This document shows positions 14,172 through 22,176 of a stretch of DNA of 42,821 bases, piece after piece. Within the stretch, counting starts at the first letter, position 1; each line of letters begins with the position of its first letter. The notes below the pieces were generated by a model, which had not been told where the DNA came from, searched no databases, and saw only the letters and a program-made list of their open reading frames with translations. Both the position numbers and the translations under genes were made by a program. Source of the stretch: an uncultured Bacteroidota bacterium (GTDB lineage Bacteria > Bacteroidota > Bacteroidia > AKYH767-A > JABDAW01); NCBI GenBank assembly GCA_903844645.1, contig CAIMUP010000133.1, positions 1 to 42,821 on the forward strand. Direction: 5' to 3'.

Positions 14172-16754
14172 TTACCTCATCACCACAATTTTCTTGTTTA
14201 TTTTTTGACCTCCGTCATTGATATACATGAAATAGGTCCCGTTAGGATAGCTTGAAACATCCATCGTTACAAGGGTTTTACCTTGATTAAGGTTTTCTTT
14301 TTTATCACTTATAAGTTTCCCATCCATGTTATAAATAGATAATGAAACCATGCCTGATTGAAGATTAGTTAATGAAATTGTCAATTCATCTTTTACAGGA
14401 TTCGGATAGATAGAAACAGCAGTAATAAATGATTCATCGGAATGCACATTTACCGGCAATGGCAGGTCTATTTTATAAGCACCATGCCCATGAGTGAAGG
14501 CAAGTAGCTTTCTATCTGAAGGAGAAATAACCAAATCGAAAACCATTACTGTTTCCGGAAAGCCGGTATCCAAAGCTGACCACGTTGCTCCATCATCATT
14601 AGAAAAAAATACACCGAAGTCGCATCCTGCATAAAGATTATTCGGAATTAAAGGATCAACAGTAATGCAATGAAAAGGAATATCCATTGATGGAACACTA
14701 ATATCCGTCCAAGTGTGTCCGTCATTGATTGATTTATAAAGATGCCCCGTTCCGAAACCTGAATAAGCTATATAAACTTCATGTGTATTTCTGGGATTCA
14801 CTGTAATCCTGCGAGGATAGCGGTTTGGAAGCGTACCTGTAACATTGGTAAATGTATTTCCACCATTAAATGTTCTGAAAATATTACAAGTATTCGAAGT
14901 GCCATTTGGAACTGTAGTACAGTATAAAGTATCGGTGCTGAAAGATGAAACACTTATACTCAAGATAGCATTGCCATTATCGAAGGGTAAAGGACCTATA
15001 GGATTAAAATTCATACCCTGATCGGTAGAAACAAACAACGTATCACTGCCACCATATAGGACTGATGTATTGGAAGGGCTTATAACAAATGGAGCCAAGA
15101 ATGCCGCAGGATTTCCGCCATTAGGATTAGAAGGAGAGGAAACGATTTGATTGTATGTAAACGCCCATTGATCCATTGTTTGATAGACATTGAGATATTG
15201 AAAAGAGGCATATTGTATCTGGTCGTTATTAAAATCAATCGCATTGTATGAACCATCGCCGCCGATAATTCCATACCAATAAACACTCCCCAAATATTCA
15301 ACGGTATAATTGTCTTGCAAGCCTGCCAAAACATTACTGGAATTGGTAGCGGAAACCGAGCCGATATACATCTGCGAGGTTATATATCCATCGGTGCATT
15401 CATAGTAAGTATCTCCGAAATCATTGGAACGAAACAAGCCGCCATCAGTGAGGATATAGACCTTGTTGGGAGCAAGGGGATTGGCAATGATATTATGAAT
15501 ATCGGAGTGTAGATAGTGTGCATATTGCGTGTCGAGATTACTTACCTGATTGATATTATCCCCGAAAGAAACGGATTTGAATAATTGTACTCCGCCGACC
15601 AAAACATTGTTATTATTTCCGGGCTGCATCAGTAAGCCGCGGGCATACCAGCCTTGCCAACTGGCTACTTCAGAGAAGGGGGTAACACTGTTCCAGGTAA
15701 CGCCTTTGTTGGTGGAACGATAGATGCCTACGGTGCTGAAATTATTACAAACCTCGCACATCATGACATCGTTATTGGTGGAATAATTAGAGATAATAAT
15801 CCTTCCGTTCTGGGTATTTGCGGGCAGTCCGCCACCTACTATTGCCCAGGAGGTGCCGCTGTTGATGGTTTTATAAAGTCCTTTATTGATGGAGTTTAAA
15901 TTGCCCACGCCGGCATACACGGTGCCTGTATCTACTTTGTGAATCACCATGCTGGTAACCATTTGTTGTGCTAAGACCAATGCCCAAGAAGTGCCGCCGT
16001 TAGTGGTTTTAAACACTCCTTCGGTGGTAGCGGCATAAAGGGTGGTGGGTAATAATGGATTATAAATAATGTCCCACACGCATCGGTTTTGTTGGAAGTT
16101 CCAGTTCAGCGATTGTGTCCAGGTTACGCCTCCATTTATTGATTTTAGGATGCCGATGCCTGCACAGCCGCGGGTCGTTCTATCTACCAAACCATTCAGC
16201 GAGGTGCCGTAAGAATAGGTCTCTCCGGTGCCGATAAATAGTTCGTTATGATTGTTTGGGTTGATGGCGATGCTAGATACTCCAAGCACCTCGAAGCCTG
16301 TATGGATATAGGTCCAGGCATTCACGCCGATGCCGCCAGTGGTAGATTTCCATAAGCCGCCAGAGGCTGAACCGAGATAAATAATGGCGGTATCGGTAGG
16401 GTCTATGGCGATGGAAATTGTTCTGCCGCCTATGTTGTTCGGACCGAAGTTGGTCCACGAACCAGATTGCATGGATTTGCCTTCAGCGGTTCGAGAATTT
16501 TGTTGATGGCAGTAGTTGTTTTTATAATTTTGAAAAGCTTTTCCGTAGGCATCGGCGGGCATTTCGGGGTTGGGGAAGGAGCGGCTGGTGGAGATAAATT
16601 GGAGCGCATTGATAGCTTCCAAGTTGCCTTCTTCGCGGTGGCGAGTAGGGGTTTGGTTAGCAGTTTTTTTGATGCCGGAGGGGGTGGAGAACAGGATGCT
16701 GGTGAGGGCAATGGCGGCGAGGAAACAGAGGGTTACAAGTTTATTTCTTTTCAT
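14172..16754 (-). CDS. Asp-box (BNR) repeat protein with T9SS sorting domain (paralogue)
   Basis: 860 aa. Signal peptide at 1-25 (CFLAAIALTSILFSTPS). Shares the opening SGSWTNFGPNNIGGRTISIAIDPTD with its neighbour's QFAGPSNIGGRVSCVAMHPSN and has Asp-boxes throughout: LWKSTTGGIGVNAW, GILKSINGGVTWTQS, GVFKTTNGGTSWALV, LYKTINSGTSWAIV, GIYRSTNKGVTWNSV, LYKSINDGHTWTDI. The beta-propeller ectodomain is followed by a T9SS type A domain (about 780-860): ISIYPNPVKDELTISL, LSIYNMDGKLI, YPNGTYFMYIN, KKIVVMR. Start supported by the -7 box at 16779-16786. Probably first gene of a two-gene unit that arose by tandem duplication. Substrate unknown. Confidence 0.88.
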   Translation of the reverse strand: MKRNKLVTLCFLAAIALTSILFSTPSGIKKTANQTPTRHREEGNLEAINALQFISTSRSFPNPEMPADAYGKAFQNYKNNYCHQQNSRTAEGKSMQSGSWTNFGPNNIGGRTISIAIDPTDTAIIYLGSASGGLWKSTTGGIGVNAWTYIHTGFEVLGVSSIAINPNNHNELFIGTGETYSYGTSLNGLVDRTTRGCAGIGILKSINGGVTWTQSLNWNFQQNRCVWDIIYNPLLPTTLYAATTEGVFKTTNGGTSWALVLAQQMVTSMVIHKVDTGTVYAGVGNLNSINKGLYKTINSGTSWAIVGGGLPANTQNGRIIISNYSTNNDVMMCEVCNNFSTVGIYRSTNKGVTWNSVTPFSEVASWQGWYARGLLMQPGNNNNVLVGGVQLFKSVSFGDNINQVSNLDTQYAHYLHSDIHNIIANPLAPNKVYILTDGGLFRSNDFGDTYYECTDGYITSQMYIGSVSATNSSNVLAGLQDNYTVEYLGSVYWYGIIGGDGSYNAIDFNNDQIQYASFQYLNVYQTMDQWAFTYNQIVSSPSNPNGGNPAAFLAPFVISPSNTSVLYGGSDTLFVSTDQGMNFNPIGPLPFDNGNAILSISVSSFSTDTLYCTTVPNGTSNTCNIFRTFNGGNTFTNVTGTLPNRYPRRITVNPRNTHEVYIAYSGFGTGHLYKSINDGHTWTDISVPSMDIPFHCITVDPLIPNNLYAGCDFGVFFSNDDGATWSALDTGFPETVMVFDLVISPSDRKLLAFTHGHGAYKIDLPLPVNVHSDESFITAVSIYPNPVKDELTISLTNLQSGMVSLSIYNMDGKLISDKKENLNQGKTLVTMDVSSYPNGTYFMYINDGGQKINKKIVVMR

Positions 16755-16778
16755 AGTTTTTGTTTTTTAATGAATTGC

Positions 16779-16786
16779 AAAAGTAG
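16779..16786 (-). promoter_or_regulatory. -7 box of the Asp-box gene pair
   Basis: The reverse strand reads TACTTTTG, a TAnnTTTG match 24 nt before the ATG at 16754. The -33 element is not clear. Confidence 0.45.
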
Positions 16787-16920
16787 GAAAATTATTTATA
16801 ATATAATGATGGGGATGTTGTTGGAGTATTATAATGGTGGTATGGAGACTGTTGGGTACCACTGGGCAAGTTCAAAAGTAAAACTCGTAGTTCAATAATC
16901 TCTAAAGAATTATAAATAAA

Positions 16921-16953
16921 AAAAGCCCCTCGATACTGTATCGAGGGGCTTTT
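16921..16953. terminator. strong bidirectional terminator
   Basis: 15-bp stem AAAAGCCCCTCGATA / TATCGAGGGGCTTTT with a CTG loop, 18 nt beyond the stop codon of the 16972-17676 gene. Confidence 0.92.
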
Positions 16954-16971
16954 CTCATTAAACCTCAATCC

Positions 16972-17676
16972 TTAAACTGTAGGCGTTTGTTGTGGTTGAT
17001 ACAAGACCGTGAAGATTGGCGAGGCATGCCCGATCTGCACATTGTCAATCACTCCATAAACAATCATATCCACGCTTTCAGGCGTATTCGGGGTGGTCGG
17101 AACGCGGTGATAATCGTAATGCGCTCCGGAGAATGTCCTGATAAAAATCCACAAATTCGTGCCCGTAACCCGCGCATACAAATTCTTCATAGCGACATTT
17201 TTTACTTTGCTATGAATCGCGATATTCCCGATAGAAGCCTCCGCCTCGCCATCGGCATGATAATCGGCAGGAACAAAATTTTCATCCCCCTTGACGAAGG
17301 TCAGATACGATAACTGTGCCGGAGTGCAATTAGGAAACAACGCCATCCTCACTGCTCGCACCATCGTCTTGATGCCGGCAGGGCAAATCGCGGCACCCGT
17401 TTCATACACCGGAGCCAGCGGAACGGCTACCATCGAAACCGTTACCGGACCTTCTAACAAAGAGGTTTTGTACTCGATAAGTTCATTCAATGATTGTTCG
17501 GCTTTCGTAACATTGTCCATCTCTTGTTTAAGCATGTTGTATGCCTTTACGAGGGCTTGGTATTGAAGGTCTGTCATCCCAATTGCAGTTCGGTAAGCCG
17601 GTGTTAAGGTTGATAGAAGCAATAAAAGGGCTAACCAACCTGCTTCTGTTTTGGGTTCCCAGTTAATAGTTTTCAT
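16972..17676 (-). CDS. protein of unknown function
   Basis: 234 aa. The N-terminus has a hydrophobic run (AGWLALLLLLSTLTPAY, 12-28) after a charged start, perhaps an uncleaved anchor or an atypical signal. A helical stretch follows (about 35-75: YQALVKAYNMLKQEMDNVTKAEQSLNELIEYKTSLLEG). The C-terminal 150 residues are beta-rich: VKNVAMKNLYARVTGTNLWIFIRTFSG, SVDMIVYGVIDNVQIGHASPIFTVLYQP. They end in a Gln/Pro/Thr tail. No family recognised and no T9SS signal. It is followed by a strong terminator at 16921-16953. Upstream lies array A5 and no good -7 box, so the promoter is unknown. Confidence 0.65.
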   Translation of the reverse strand: MKTINWEPKTEAGWLALLLLLSTLTPAYRTAIGMTDLQYQALVKAYNMLKQEMDNVTKAEQSLNELIEYKTSLLEGPVTVSMVAVPLAPVYETGAAICPAGIKTMVRAVRMALFPNCTPAQLSYLTFVKGDENFVPADYHADGEAEASIGNIAIHSKVKNVAMKNLYARVTGTNLWIFIRTFSGAHYDYHRVPTTPNTPESVDMIVYGVIDNVQIGHASPIFTVLYQPQQTPTV

Positions 17677-17718
17677 TTTTGTTTTACGTTTAAAATTGTT
17701 TAATTAAATTTTAATAGA

Positions 17719-17737
17719 ATCCCCTTTTTCGGGGAAT
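17719..17737 (-). terminator. small hairpin next to array A5
   Basis: TCCCC (17720-17724) pairs with GGGGA (17731-17735). Read on the minus strand it is followed by an A/T-rich run (TTCTATTAAAATTTAATT), so it could stop transcription coming from array A5 before the 17676 start. Confidence 0.4.
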
Positions 17738-17798
17738 GAGATTTCATTAATAATAGAATTTCCGACCCTCCAAAATAGGTTTGAAGTAGAAAATGAAA

Positions 17799-18029
17799 AC
17801 TCCTTTCTGATAGAAAGTAACTCCTTTCTATCAGAAAGTAACTCCTTTCTATCAGAAAGTAACTCCTTTCTATCAGAAAGTAACTCCTTTCTATCAGAAC
17901 GTAACTCCTTTCTATCAGAACGTAATTCCTTTCTATCAGAACGTAACTCCTTTCTATCAGAACGTAACTCCTTTCTATCAGAAAGTAACTCCTTTCTATC
18001 AGAAAGTAACTCCTTTCTATCAGAAAGTA
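17799..18029. repeat. 21-bp tandem array A5
   Basis: Eleven exact 21-bp units with the dyad CTTTCTATCAGAAAG (6-bp arms, ATC loop). Units 5-8 have AGAACG instead of AGAAAG, a block that spread locally. Unit 1 has the loop inverted (CTTTCTGATAGAAAG). It lies in a 558-nt gap between two minus-strand genes. The rest of the gap holds a hairpin on either side and a CACTCC/TATATA motif at 18075-18091. Confidence 0.96.
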
Positions 18030-18074
18030 AGCCCTCTTTGAGCCTCGAAACTTGGTTTTCAAGTATAAAACCAG

Positions 18075-18091
18075 CTATATATATAGGAGTG
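18075..18091. other. CACTCCTATATATA-like motif near A5 (reverse orientation)
   Basis: Plus strand CTATATATATAGGAGTG, i.e. CACTCCTATATATATAG on the minus strand, 45 nt from array A5. Confidence 0.5.
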
Positions 18092-18107
18092 AAGTTTAAC
18101 TGCATCG

Positions 18108-18147
18108 GTTGAGGGTCTTAGCCTGTGGCGAAAGATCAACCCTCAAC
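18108..18147. terminator. hairpin downstream of the lipoprotein gene
   Basis: Perfect 9-bp arms GTTGAGGGT (18108-18116) and ACCCTCAAC (18139-18147) with a 22-nt loop, about 90 nt past the end of the 18235-18780 gene. A T-run follows only on the plus strand, so minus-strand termination is uncertain. Confidence 0.45.
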
Positions 18148-18234
18148 TTTTGAGAATCAGTCAGCGAAAAAATTTTGGTCTTCATGGATGCAAACATAAC
18201 ATTCTCCTCGGAATTAACCTTCGGCATGCCGTAA

Positions 18235-18780
18235 TTACCGATAATGGGTTTGCCCATAAATATAGCCATAGGCAGTCGATACATAAATCGAGATGCAATC
18301 TTGATTACTTTGGCTGCTGAAGCTCGGGATTAATTTCTCGGCAGTCGTTTGCCCCGCCGGTGCGACAACATAATCGTTGTAATTAAACCAAAAGGGTCCA
18401 CCATTAAACTGGAATTGAAATTCAAAATCGGCTTCCTTCGTAACCATGTTTTGAATGGTATAATATAAGTTGCATCCCTCCGCTCCGCATTCGGTATGGT
18501 TGTAGGTATATTTGTATTGGATAAGGGTCAATATCGCCACCACCTGATGGCGAAACGGGCTGGCAGCATTGGTATCGCGGAGCTGTACGGTATCCTTCCC
18601 AATCACCGTCGTATTCGTCCCGCAATACATGCAGGAGCCGTCGTCTTTCTCGGCAAGAACATTGTAGTTAATGGCGGTTTTATCGGTGCATCCTCCCTTC
18701 TTGGCGCAACCGCTTTGGATGATGGATAAAATCGCGATGGCGAGGAAGGTCAGGAGCGAATTTCGAGAGATATTTTTCAT
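18235..18780 (-). CDS. lipoprotein with a C-T-D-x-x-A-x-N-Y-N motif
   Basis: 181 aa. Signal peptide with lipobox IQSGC (lipidated Cys25). Right after it comes CTDKTAINYNVLAEKDDGSC (31-50), a short Cys-bounded, Asp-rich motif frequent in Bacteroidota surface proteins and probably calcium-binding. The rest (about 60-175) is beta-rich with a Cys pair in HTECGAEGCNLYY. Last gene of a three-gene operon with the outer-membrane protein (24-nt gap) and the di-haem peroxidase, which points to an envelope redox or metal function. Its exact role is unknown. Confidence 0.7.
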   Translation of the reverse strand: MKNISRNSLLTFLAIAILSIIQSGCAKKGGCTDKTAINYNVLAEKDDGSCMYCGTNTTVIGKDTVQLRDTNAASPFRHQVVAILTLIQYKYTYNHTECGAEGCNLYYTIQNMVTKEADFEFQFQFNGGPFWFNYNDYVVAPAGQTTAEKLIPSFSSQSNQDCISIYVSTAYGYIYGQTHYR

Positions 18781-18804
18781 GATTTTTAGTGTTATTTAAT
18801 AAGA

Positions 18805-19548
18805 TTAAAATCGAACCATCAGGAAGAACGTAACGGGCAATGTGAAGACAATTACGTCAGTATCCGTTTCATGATTCGAGGTGGAGATGGCGGAATTAGA
18901 AAGCGTGCGCGTGCTGTTGTTGAAGAAGAATCTATCCTTCGCCGATATGTTTTGTTTCAGCTTCGAGGACTGGTAATAATAGGTCGCTTCCGTCCCGATT
19001 AATATCCTTCGATAAACATACACGCCGAGGTATAATTTCGGTCCGATGCCCCAGGTAACCGTCTTATTCGAAACCACGCTACTACTGGAATCTATGAAGC
19101 TTTGCCCATTCACATTGACGAACGAAACCGATTGCCCCAAGGTGTTATCCACCTGGTGGTCGCCAATGAAATCCAAGCTGTATCCAGCCTCCACCCTGCG
19201 CCCTATGTGTATCGTTTTCGTCAGCCCAAAGCGGTAGAACATGTCGCTCGTTTTGGTTTCGTTGTCAGTCGGAATATCCTTGTTCGTAACGTCGCTGTAT
19301 TTAATGCCATACCCCACTTCGATGCCCCATCCTTTTTTATTCAGATTCGCGGCATAAGTAATAAGATACGGGTTATCGGTATTTGGGTTGCTGTTACTGA
19401 AGTTGAATACCTGTTTGATCAGTTGATTGATCTGTACGCCGATGTACTGATTGATTCTACAAGTGTTCGTACTATCGTTTTGGGCAATGCAAGTCCCGAT
19501 ACTTCCGGCAATGATTATTGCGAAAGCGACACCAAGTTTCTTGATCAT
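18805..19548 (-). CDS. probable outer-membrane beta-barrel protein
   Basis: 247 aa with a signal peptide (1-22, ending TCIAQ). The body has amphipathic strands typical of small outer-membrane barrels: GWGIEVGYGIKYS, MFYRFGLTKTIHIG, RVEAGYSLDFIG, VTWGIGPKLYLGVYVYRRILIGTEATYYYQSS. The last strand, VIVFTLPVTFFLMVRF, ends in the terminal Phe favoured by the BAM complex. Not assigned to a family. Middle gene of the operon between peroxidase (18-nt gap) and lipoprotein (24-nt gap). Confidence 0.68.
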   Translation of the reverse strand: MIKKLGVAFAIIIAGSIGTCIAQNDSTNTCRINQYIGVQINQLIKQVFNFSNSNPNTDNPYLITYAANLNKKGWGIEVGYGIKYSDVTNKDIPTDNETKTSDMFYRFGLTKTIHIGRRVEAGYSLDFIGDHQVDNTLGQSVSFVNVNGQSFIDSSSSVVSNKTVTWGIGPKLYLGVYVYRRILIGTEATYYYQSSKLKQNISAKDRFFFNNSTRTLSNSAISTSNHETDTDVIVFTLPVTFFLMVRF

Positions 19549-19566
19549 AAATCTTAAATAATAAGA

Positions 19567-20703
19567 TTATAATTTAACCTTGAAGGGGTTAGAAAATTTC
19601 GGGTCCGAAATCATTTGGTAATCCGTCATCGTACCGAGGAAGGCGATGATAGCAGAGCGTTCTTCAGGCGAAATATTCATCTGGATAGGGTTGCTATTGC
19701 TGTCTAATAATTTAGGATCTAAGTTCGGATGATTCTGGATATTATGACTGTAATGATCGAATACTTCATCCAATGTTTTGAACCGACCATCGTGCATATA
19801 AGGTGCAGTTAGGACGACATTACGCAGGTTCGGAATCTTAAATTTACCATTGTCAGAACTCTTCTTTGAGAGTTCGCCCAAGCCGTTATCAGTATATTCC
19901 GCATCCAACCCGATGTTCACAAACCCACGATCTTTGAATCCTCCGTTGCTGCCGCCACCGCCATAACCTCCACCGCTGCCAAGAGTAATTTCGGTCGTCT
20001 GATGGCAACTGTTGCAATTATATTTATTGAAAAATAACTGCCTTCCTTGCTCTTCCAAACCGGTTAACGTAAGCGTGCCTGCCTGAAATTGATCGAAGCG
20101 CGTAGTGCCACTGAAAATACTTTGTACAAATGCCGTCAAGGCTTCGTTGATATTATCAATGCTGATAACATCGGAATAGTTACCATAAGCGGCAACGAAA
20201 AGTTCCTTGTAATAAGGCATGGAACTTACTTTTTGCACAATAGCATTGACGTCGCTCATGCCCATTTCGATATGGCTCAACACTGGCTTTGTAACCATGT
20301 CGGGGAAGTGCGCCCTGCCATCCCAAAACAAACTTATATCATTCGTATTTGCCGTTTGGAGGTTTTGAATAGGAGGTGTATTCCGTCGGGTAATCGCATT
20401 TTGATACCCCACACTGGAGGAGGCATTATCCGAAAAAGCAATCCCCTGTTTGTGGCAAGAGGCGCAGGCAATAGCGTTATTCACCGACAGATGCTGATCA
20501 TAAAACAAGACCCTGCCGAGCGTAGCTTTGGCATTACCCGAACTAAAGTTCAAGGTCGGAATAGAATAATCATAAGCCGTAGTCGGGAGGTCCAGAACAG
20601 TAGCCTGGGGGCTGCTTGCCGCATTCGGTTCTTTGTTGCAAGAGATAAAATTACCGGCGATAGCAGCAGTAATCAGGGCGAGGATAAAGACTTTTGTTTT
20701 CAT
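19567..20703 (-). CDS. di-haem cytochrome c peroxidase (MauG/CcpA family)
   Basis: 378 aa, exported, with a possible lipobox at Cys22 (NFISC). Two c-type haem sites, CASCH (80-84) and CNSCH (230-234), are in the order and spacing of bacterial di-haem peroxidases. The family landmarks LGRVLFYDQHLS, NTPPIQNL, FWDGRA and PNLRNVVLTAPYMHDGRFKTLDEVFDHY are also present. It acts in the periplasm: it reduces H2O2, or in MauG/MbnH-like members oxidises a partner protein. Which of these applies is not decidable here. A Gly-rich insert (GSGGGYGGGGSNGG, about 242-255) follows the second haem site. First gene of the operon, with the promoter at 20733-20764. Confidence 0.9.
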   Translation of the reverse strand: MKTKVFILALITAAIAGNFISCNKEPNAASSPQATVLDLPTTAYDYSIPTLNFSSGNAKATLGRVLFYDQHLSVNNAIACASCHKQGIAFSDNASSSVGYQNAITRRNTPPIQNLQTANTNDISLFWDGRAHFPDMVTKPVLSHIEMGMSDVNAIVQKVSSMPYYKELFVAAYGNYSDVISIDNINEALTAFVQSIFSGTTRFDQFQAGTLTLTGLEEQGRQLFFNKYNCNSCHQTTEITLGSGGGYGGGGSNGGFKDRGFVNIGLDAEYTDNGLGELSKKSSDNGKFKIPNLRNVVLTAPYMHDGRFKTLDEVFDHYSHNIQNHPNLDPKLLDSNSNPIQMNISPEERSAIIAFLGTMTDYQMISDPKFSNPFKVKL

Positions 20704-20732
20704 TTTAAGAAGTATTTATTATTTTGAAGCCA

Positions 20733-20764
20733 CAAAATTAGGAAATTAATGCATCACCACCAAA
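20733..20764 (-). promoter_or_regulatory. promoter of the peroxidase operon
   Basis: On the reverse strand a -33 TTTG (20761-20764) and a -7 TAATTTTG (20733-20740) are 20 nt apart, with the ATG 30 nt further. Array A6 begins about 200 nt upstream. Confidence 0.65.
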
Positions 20765-20926
20765 TTTTGAAAGATATTTTTTTCGATCTTAAAGGAATCT
20801 TTTTATCCACCATCCTTTCGTCAAACATCCTTCAAGATGCAAAATTGATGTCTAATCGCCATCGCATTAATCATAAACCAGACGATTAATATTTTGGTAA
20901 AATAATATTCACCGGATTCATTAACA

Positions 20927-20960
20927 GAAAAAAGTCTCATCGCGGTGGGGCTTTTTTTTT
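20927..20960. terminator. terminator between array A6 and the peroxidase promoter
   Basis: A-run, stem AAAGTCTCA / TGGGGCTTT (with two G-T pairs), then a run of nine T. Works in either direction by sequence; on the minus strand it would stop transcription that has crossed array A6. Confidence 0.7.
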
Positions 20961-20968
20961 GATTAAAT

Positions 20969-21220
20969 ACTAAGCTGCCCTTCTCAAGGTATTCACTGCC
21001 CTTCTTTAAGATTACACTGCCCTTCTCTAAGATTACACTAACCTTCTCTAAGATTACACTAACCTTCTCTAAGATTACACTAATCTTCTCTAAGATTACA
21101 CTAATCTTCTTTAAGATTCCATCAATCTTCGATAAGCTCACATCAATCTTCGATAAGCTCACATCAATCTTCGATAAGCTCACATTAATCTTCGATAAGA
21201 TTACACTAATCTTATCGAAG
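20969..21220. repeat. 21-bp tandem array A6
   Basis: Twelve 21-bp units. The sequence changes gradually along the array, from CTGCCCTTC through CTAACCTTC to CTAATCTTC and CATCAATCTTCGATAAG. Units such as TAATCTTCTCTAAGATTA form 7-bp-arm dyads. The last unit has the core inverted: CTTATCGAAG instead of CTTCGATAAG. It therefore pairs with its neighbour as a perfect 16-bp stem (21187-21202 with 21208-21223, 5-nt loop). It lies in a 612-nt gap between two minus-strand genes; hairpins flank it on both sides (20927-20960, 21261-21299). Confidence 0.95.
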
Positions 21221-21260
21221 ATTACATCAAACATGTCTCCGACCAAAATTTTTGCCTCCT

Positions 21261-21299
21261 CCGAAAACGTCATTCTCCGTTATAAAACCGGATTTTCGG
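21261..21299. other. nested hairpin between kinase gene and array A6
   Basis: Outer arms CCGAAAA (21261-21267) and TTTTCGG (21293-21299) enclose inner arms TCCG and CGGA. It is 17 nt past the stop codon of the 21316-22161 gene; probably a 3'-end hairpin. Confidence 0.45.
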
Positions 21300-21315
21300 G
21301 GAATCGGAGGGGGAA

Positions 21316-22161
21316 TTATTTTTCTCCGCAATGAAACAAAGTTAAGCCGGCAATCGGGCTTTCGGTAATTGTCCCGATCCGAATGGCTCTATCCGAAGCT
21401 GCCTGCCGAAGGATGTCGGCAAAATAAAATGCTACCGATCCCGTAAAATGAGTGATGACTTCGGTATGGCGTGGATATTTGCAGACCTGATAATTGAAGA
21501 ATTCGAGGAACGAATCGTACAACAAAGCGACAATAAAAGGATGCTGGATTTGGCGTAATAGGAAAGGAATAAAGGATGCCAGGTAGCGATTCGCAAATGG
21601 TTTTCCATAGACATTTTCTAAGAAAATTTCGTTCGTAAGATGGTAGGTATTGAAAAATAATTCGTGAATTTCTGCTGGTAATTCCTTCTCGAAATAATGT
21701 TTTAAAAACCTCTTTCCGATGTGTGCACCGCTACCTTCATCGCCAAGAATGTAGCCGAGGGAGGGCACATTTTCGGTAATGATTTCTCCATTATAATAAC
21801 ACGAATTCGAGCCAGTGCCGAGGATGGCAGCGATCCCCGCATCATGCTGGCACAATGACCGGGCAGCTCCCAACAAATCGTGATTGATGACAATTTCGGC
21901 ATTCGGAAAGTTCATCAGCATCGCTCTGCGAACCACCAGTTTGTTGTCCTCCGAAGAGCATCCGGTACCGTAATAAAATACTTGCGAAACCTCCTTTCCA
22001 TTAATTTGGGAGGCGATACCCGCTTTGATAAATTCGCTTATTTGTTCGCTGGTCTGGATAAAAGGGTAGAAGCCCTTGCTACGGAATTGGGTTATCTTTT
22101 TCTCGGCATCGCAGAGCCTCCAATCAGTTTTCGTAGCGCCACTATCGGCAATAAGAATCAT
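21316..22161 (-). CDS. BadF/BadG-type ATPase, N-acetylglucosamine kinase-like
   Basis: 281 aa, cytoplasmic. The ASKHA fold is shown by the phosphate-1 motif ADSGATKTDWRL (5-16), the GTGCSSEDN region (about 66-74), INHDLLGAARSLC (97-109) and the phosphate-2 motif AAILGTGSNSCYYNG (116-130). LGYILGDEGSGAHIG (about 137-151) is the signature of the GlcNAc-kinase-like branch. In Bacteroidota this short form is commonly annotated as N-acetylglucosamine kinase for cell-wall sugar recycling. Substrate not proven. It may be co-transcribed with the upstream RNase Z gene, whose stop is 15 nt away. Confidence 0.85.
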   Translation of the reverse strand: MILIADSGATKTDWRLCDAEKKITQFRSKGFYPFIQTSEQISEFIKAGIASQINGKEVSQVFYYGTGCSSEDNKLVVRRAMLMNFPNAEIVINHDLLGAARSLCQHDAGIAAILGTGSNSCYYNGEIITENVPSLGYILGDEGSGAHIGKRFLKHYFEKELPAEIHELFFNTYHLTNEIFLENVYGKPFANRYLASFIPFLLRQIQHPFIVALLYDSFLEFFNYQVCKYPRHTEVITHFTGSVAFYFADILRQAASDRAIRIGTITESPIAGLTLFHCGEK

Positions 22162-22176
22162 GGTTAAAATTTAATT

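Noticed and set aside
17704-18105. Coiled-coil heptad-repeat protein encoded by array A5 (either of two minus-strand frames)
   Set aside because: A 21-bp period leaves several frames open by chance; two minus-strand frames are open together, and neither has a start with plausible upstream signals.
18096-18284. Frameshifted continuation of the lipoprotein gene
   Set aside because: It overlaps the lipoprotein 3' end in another frame and then runs through the hairpin at 18108-18147; no homologous extension could be recognised.
20821-21273. Repeat protein across array A6
   Set aside because: The frame contains a terminator and the repeat array only; residues outside the repeats look random.
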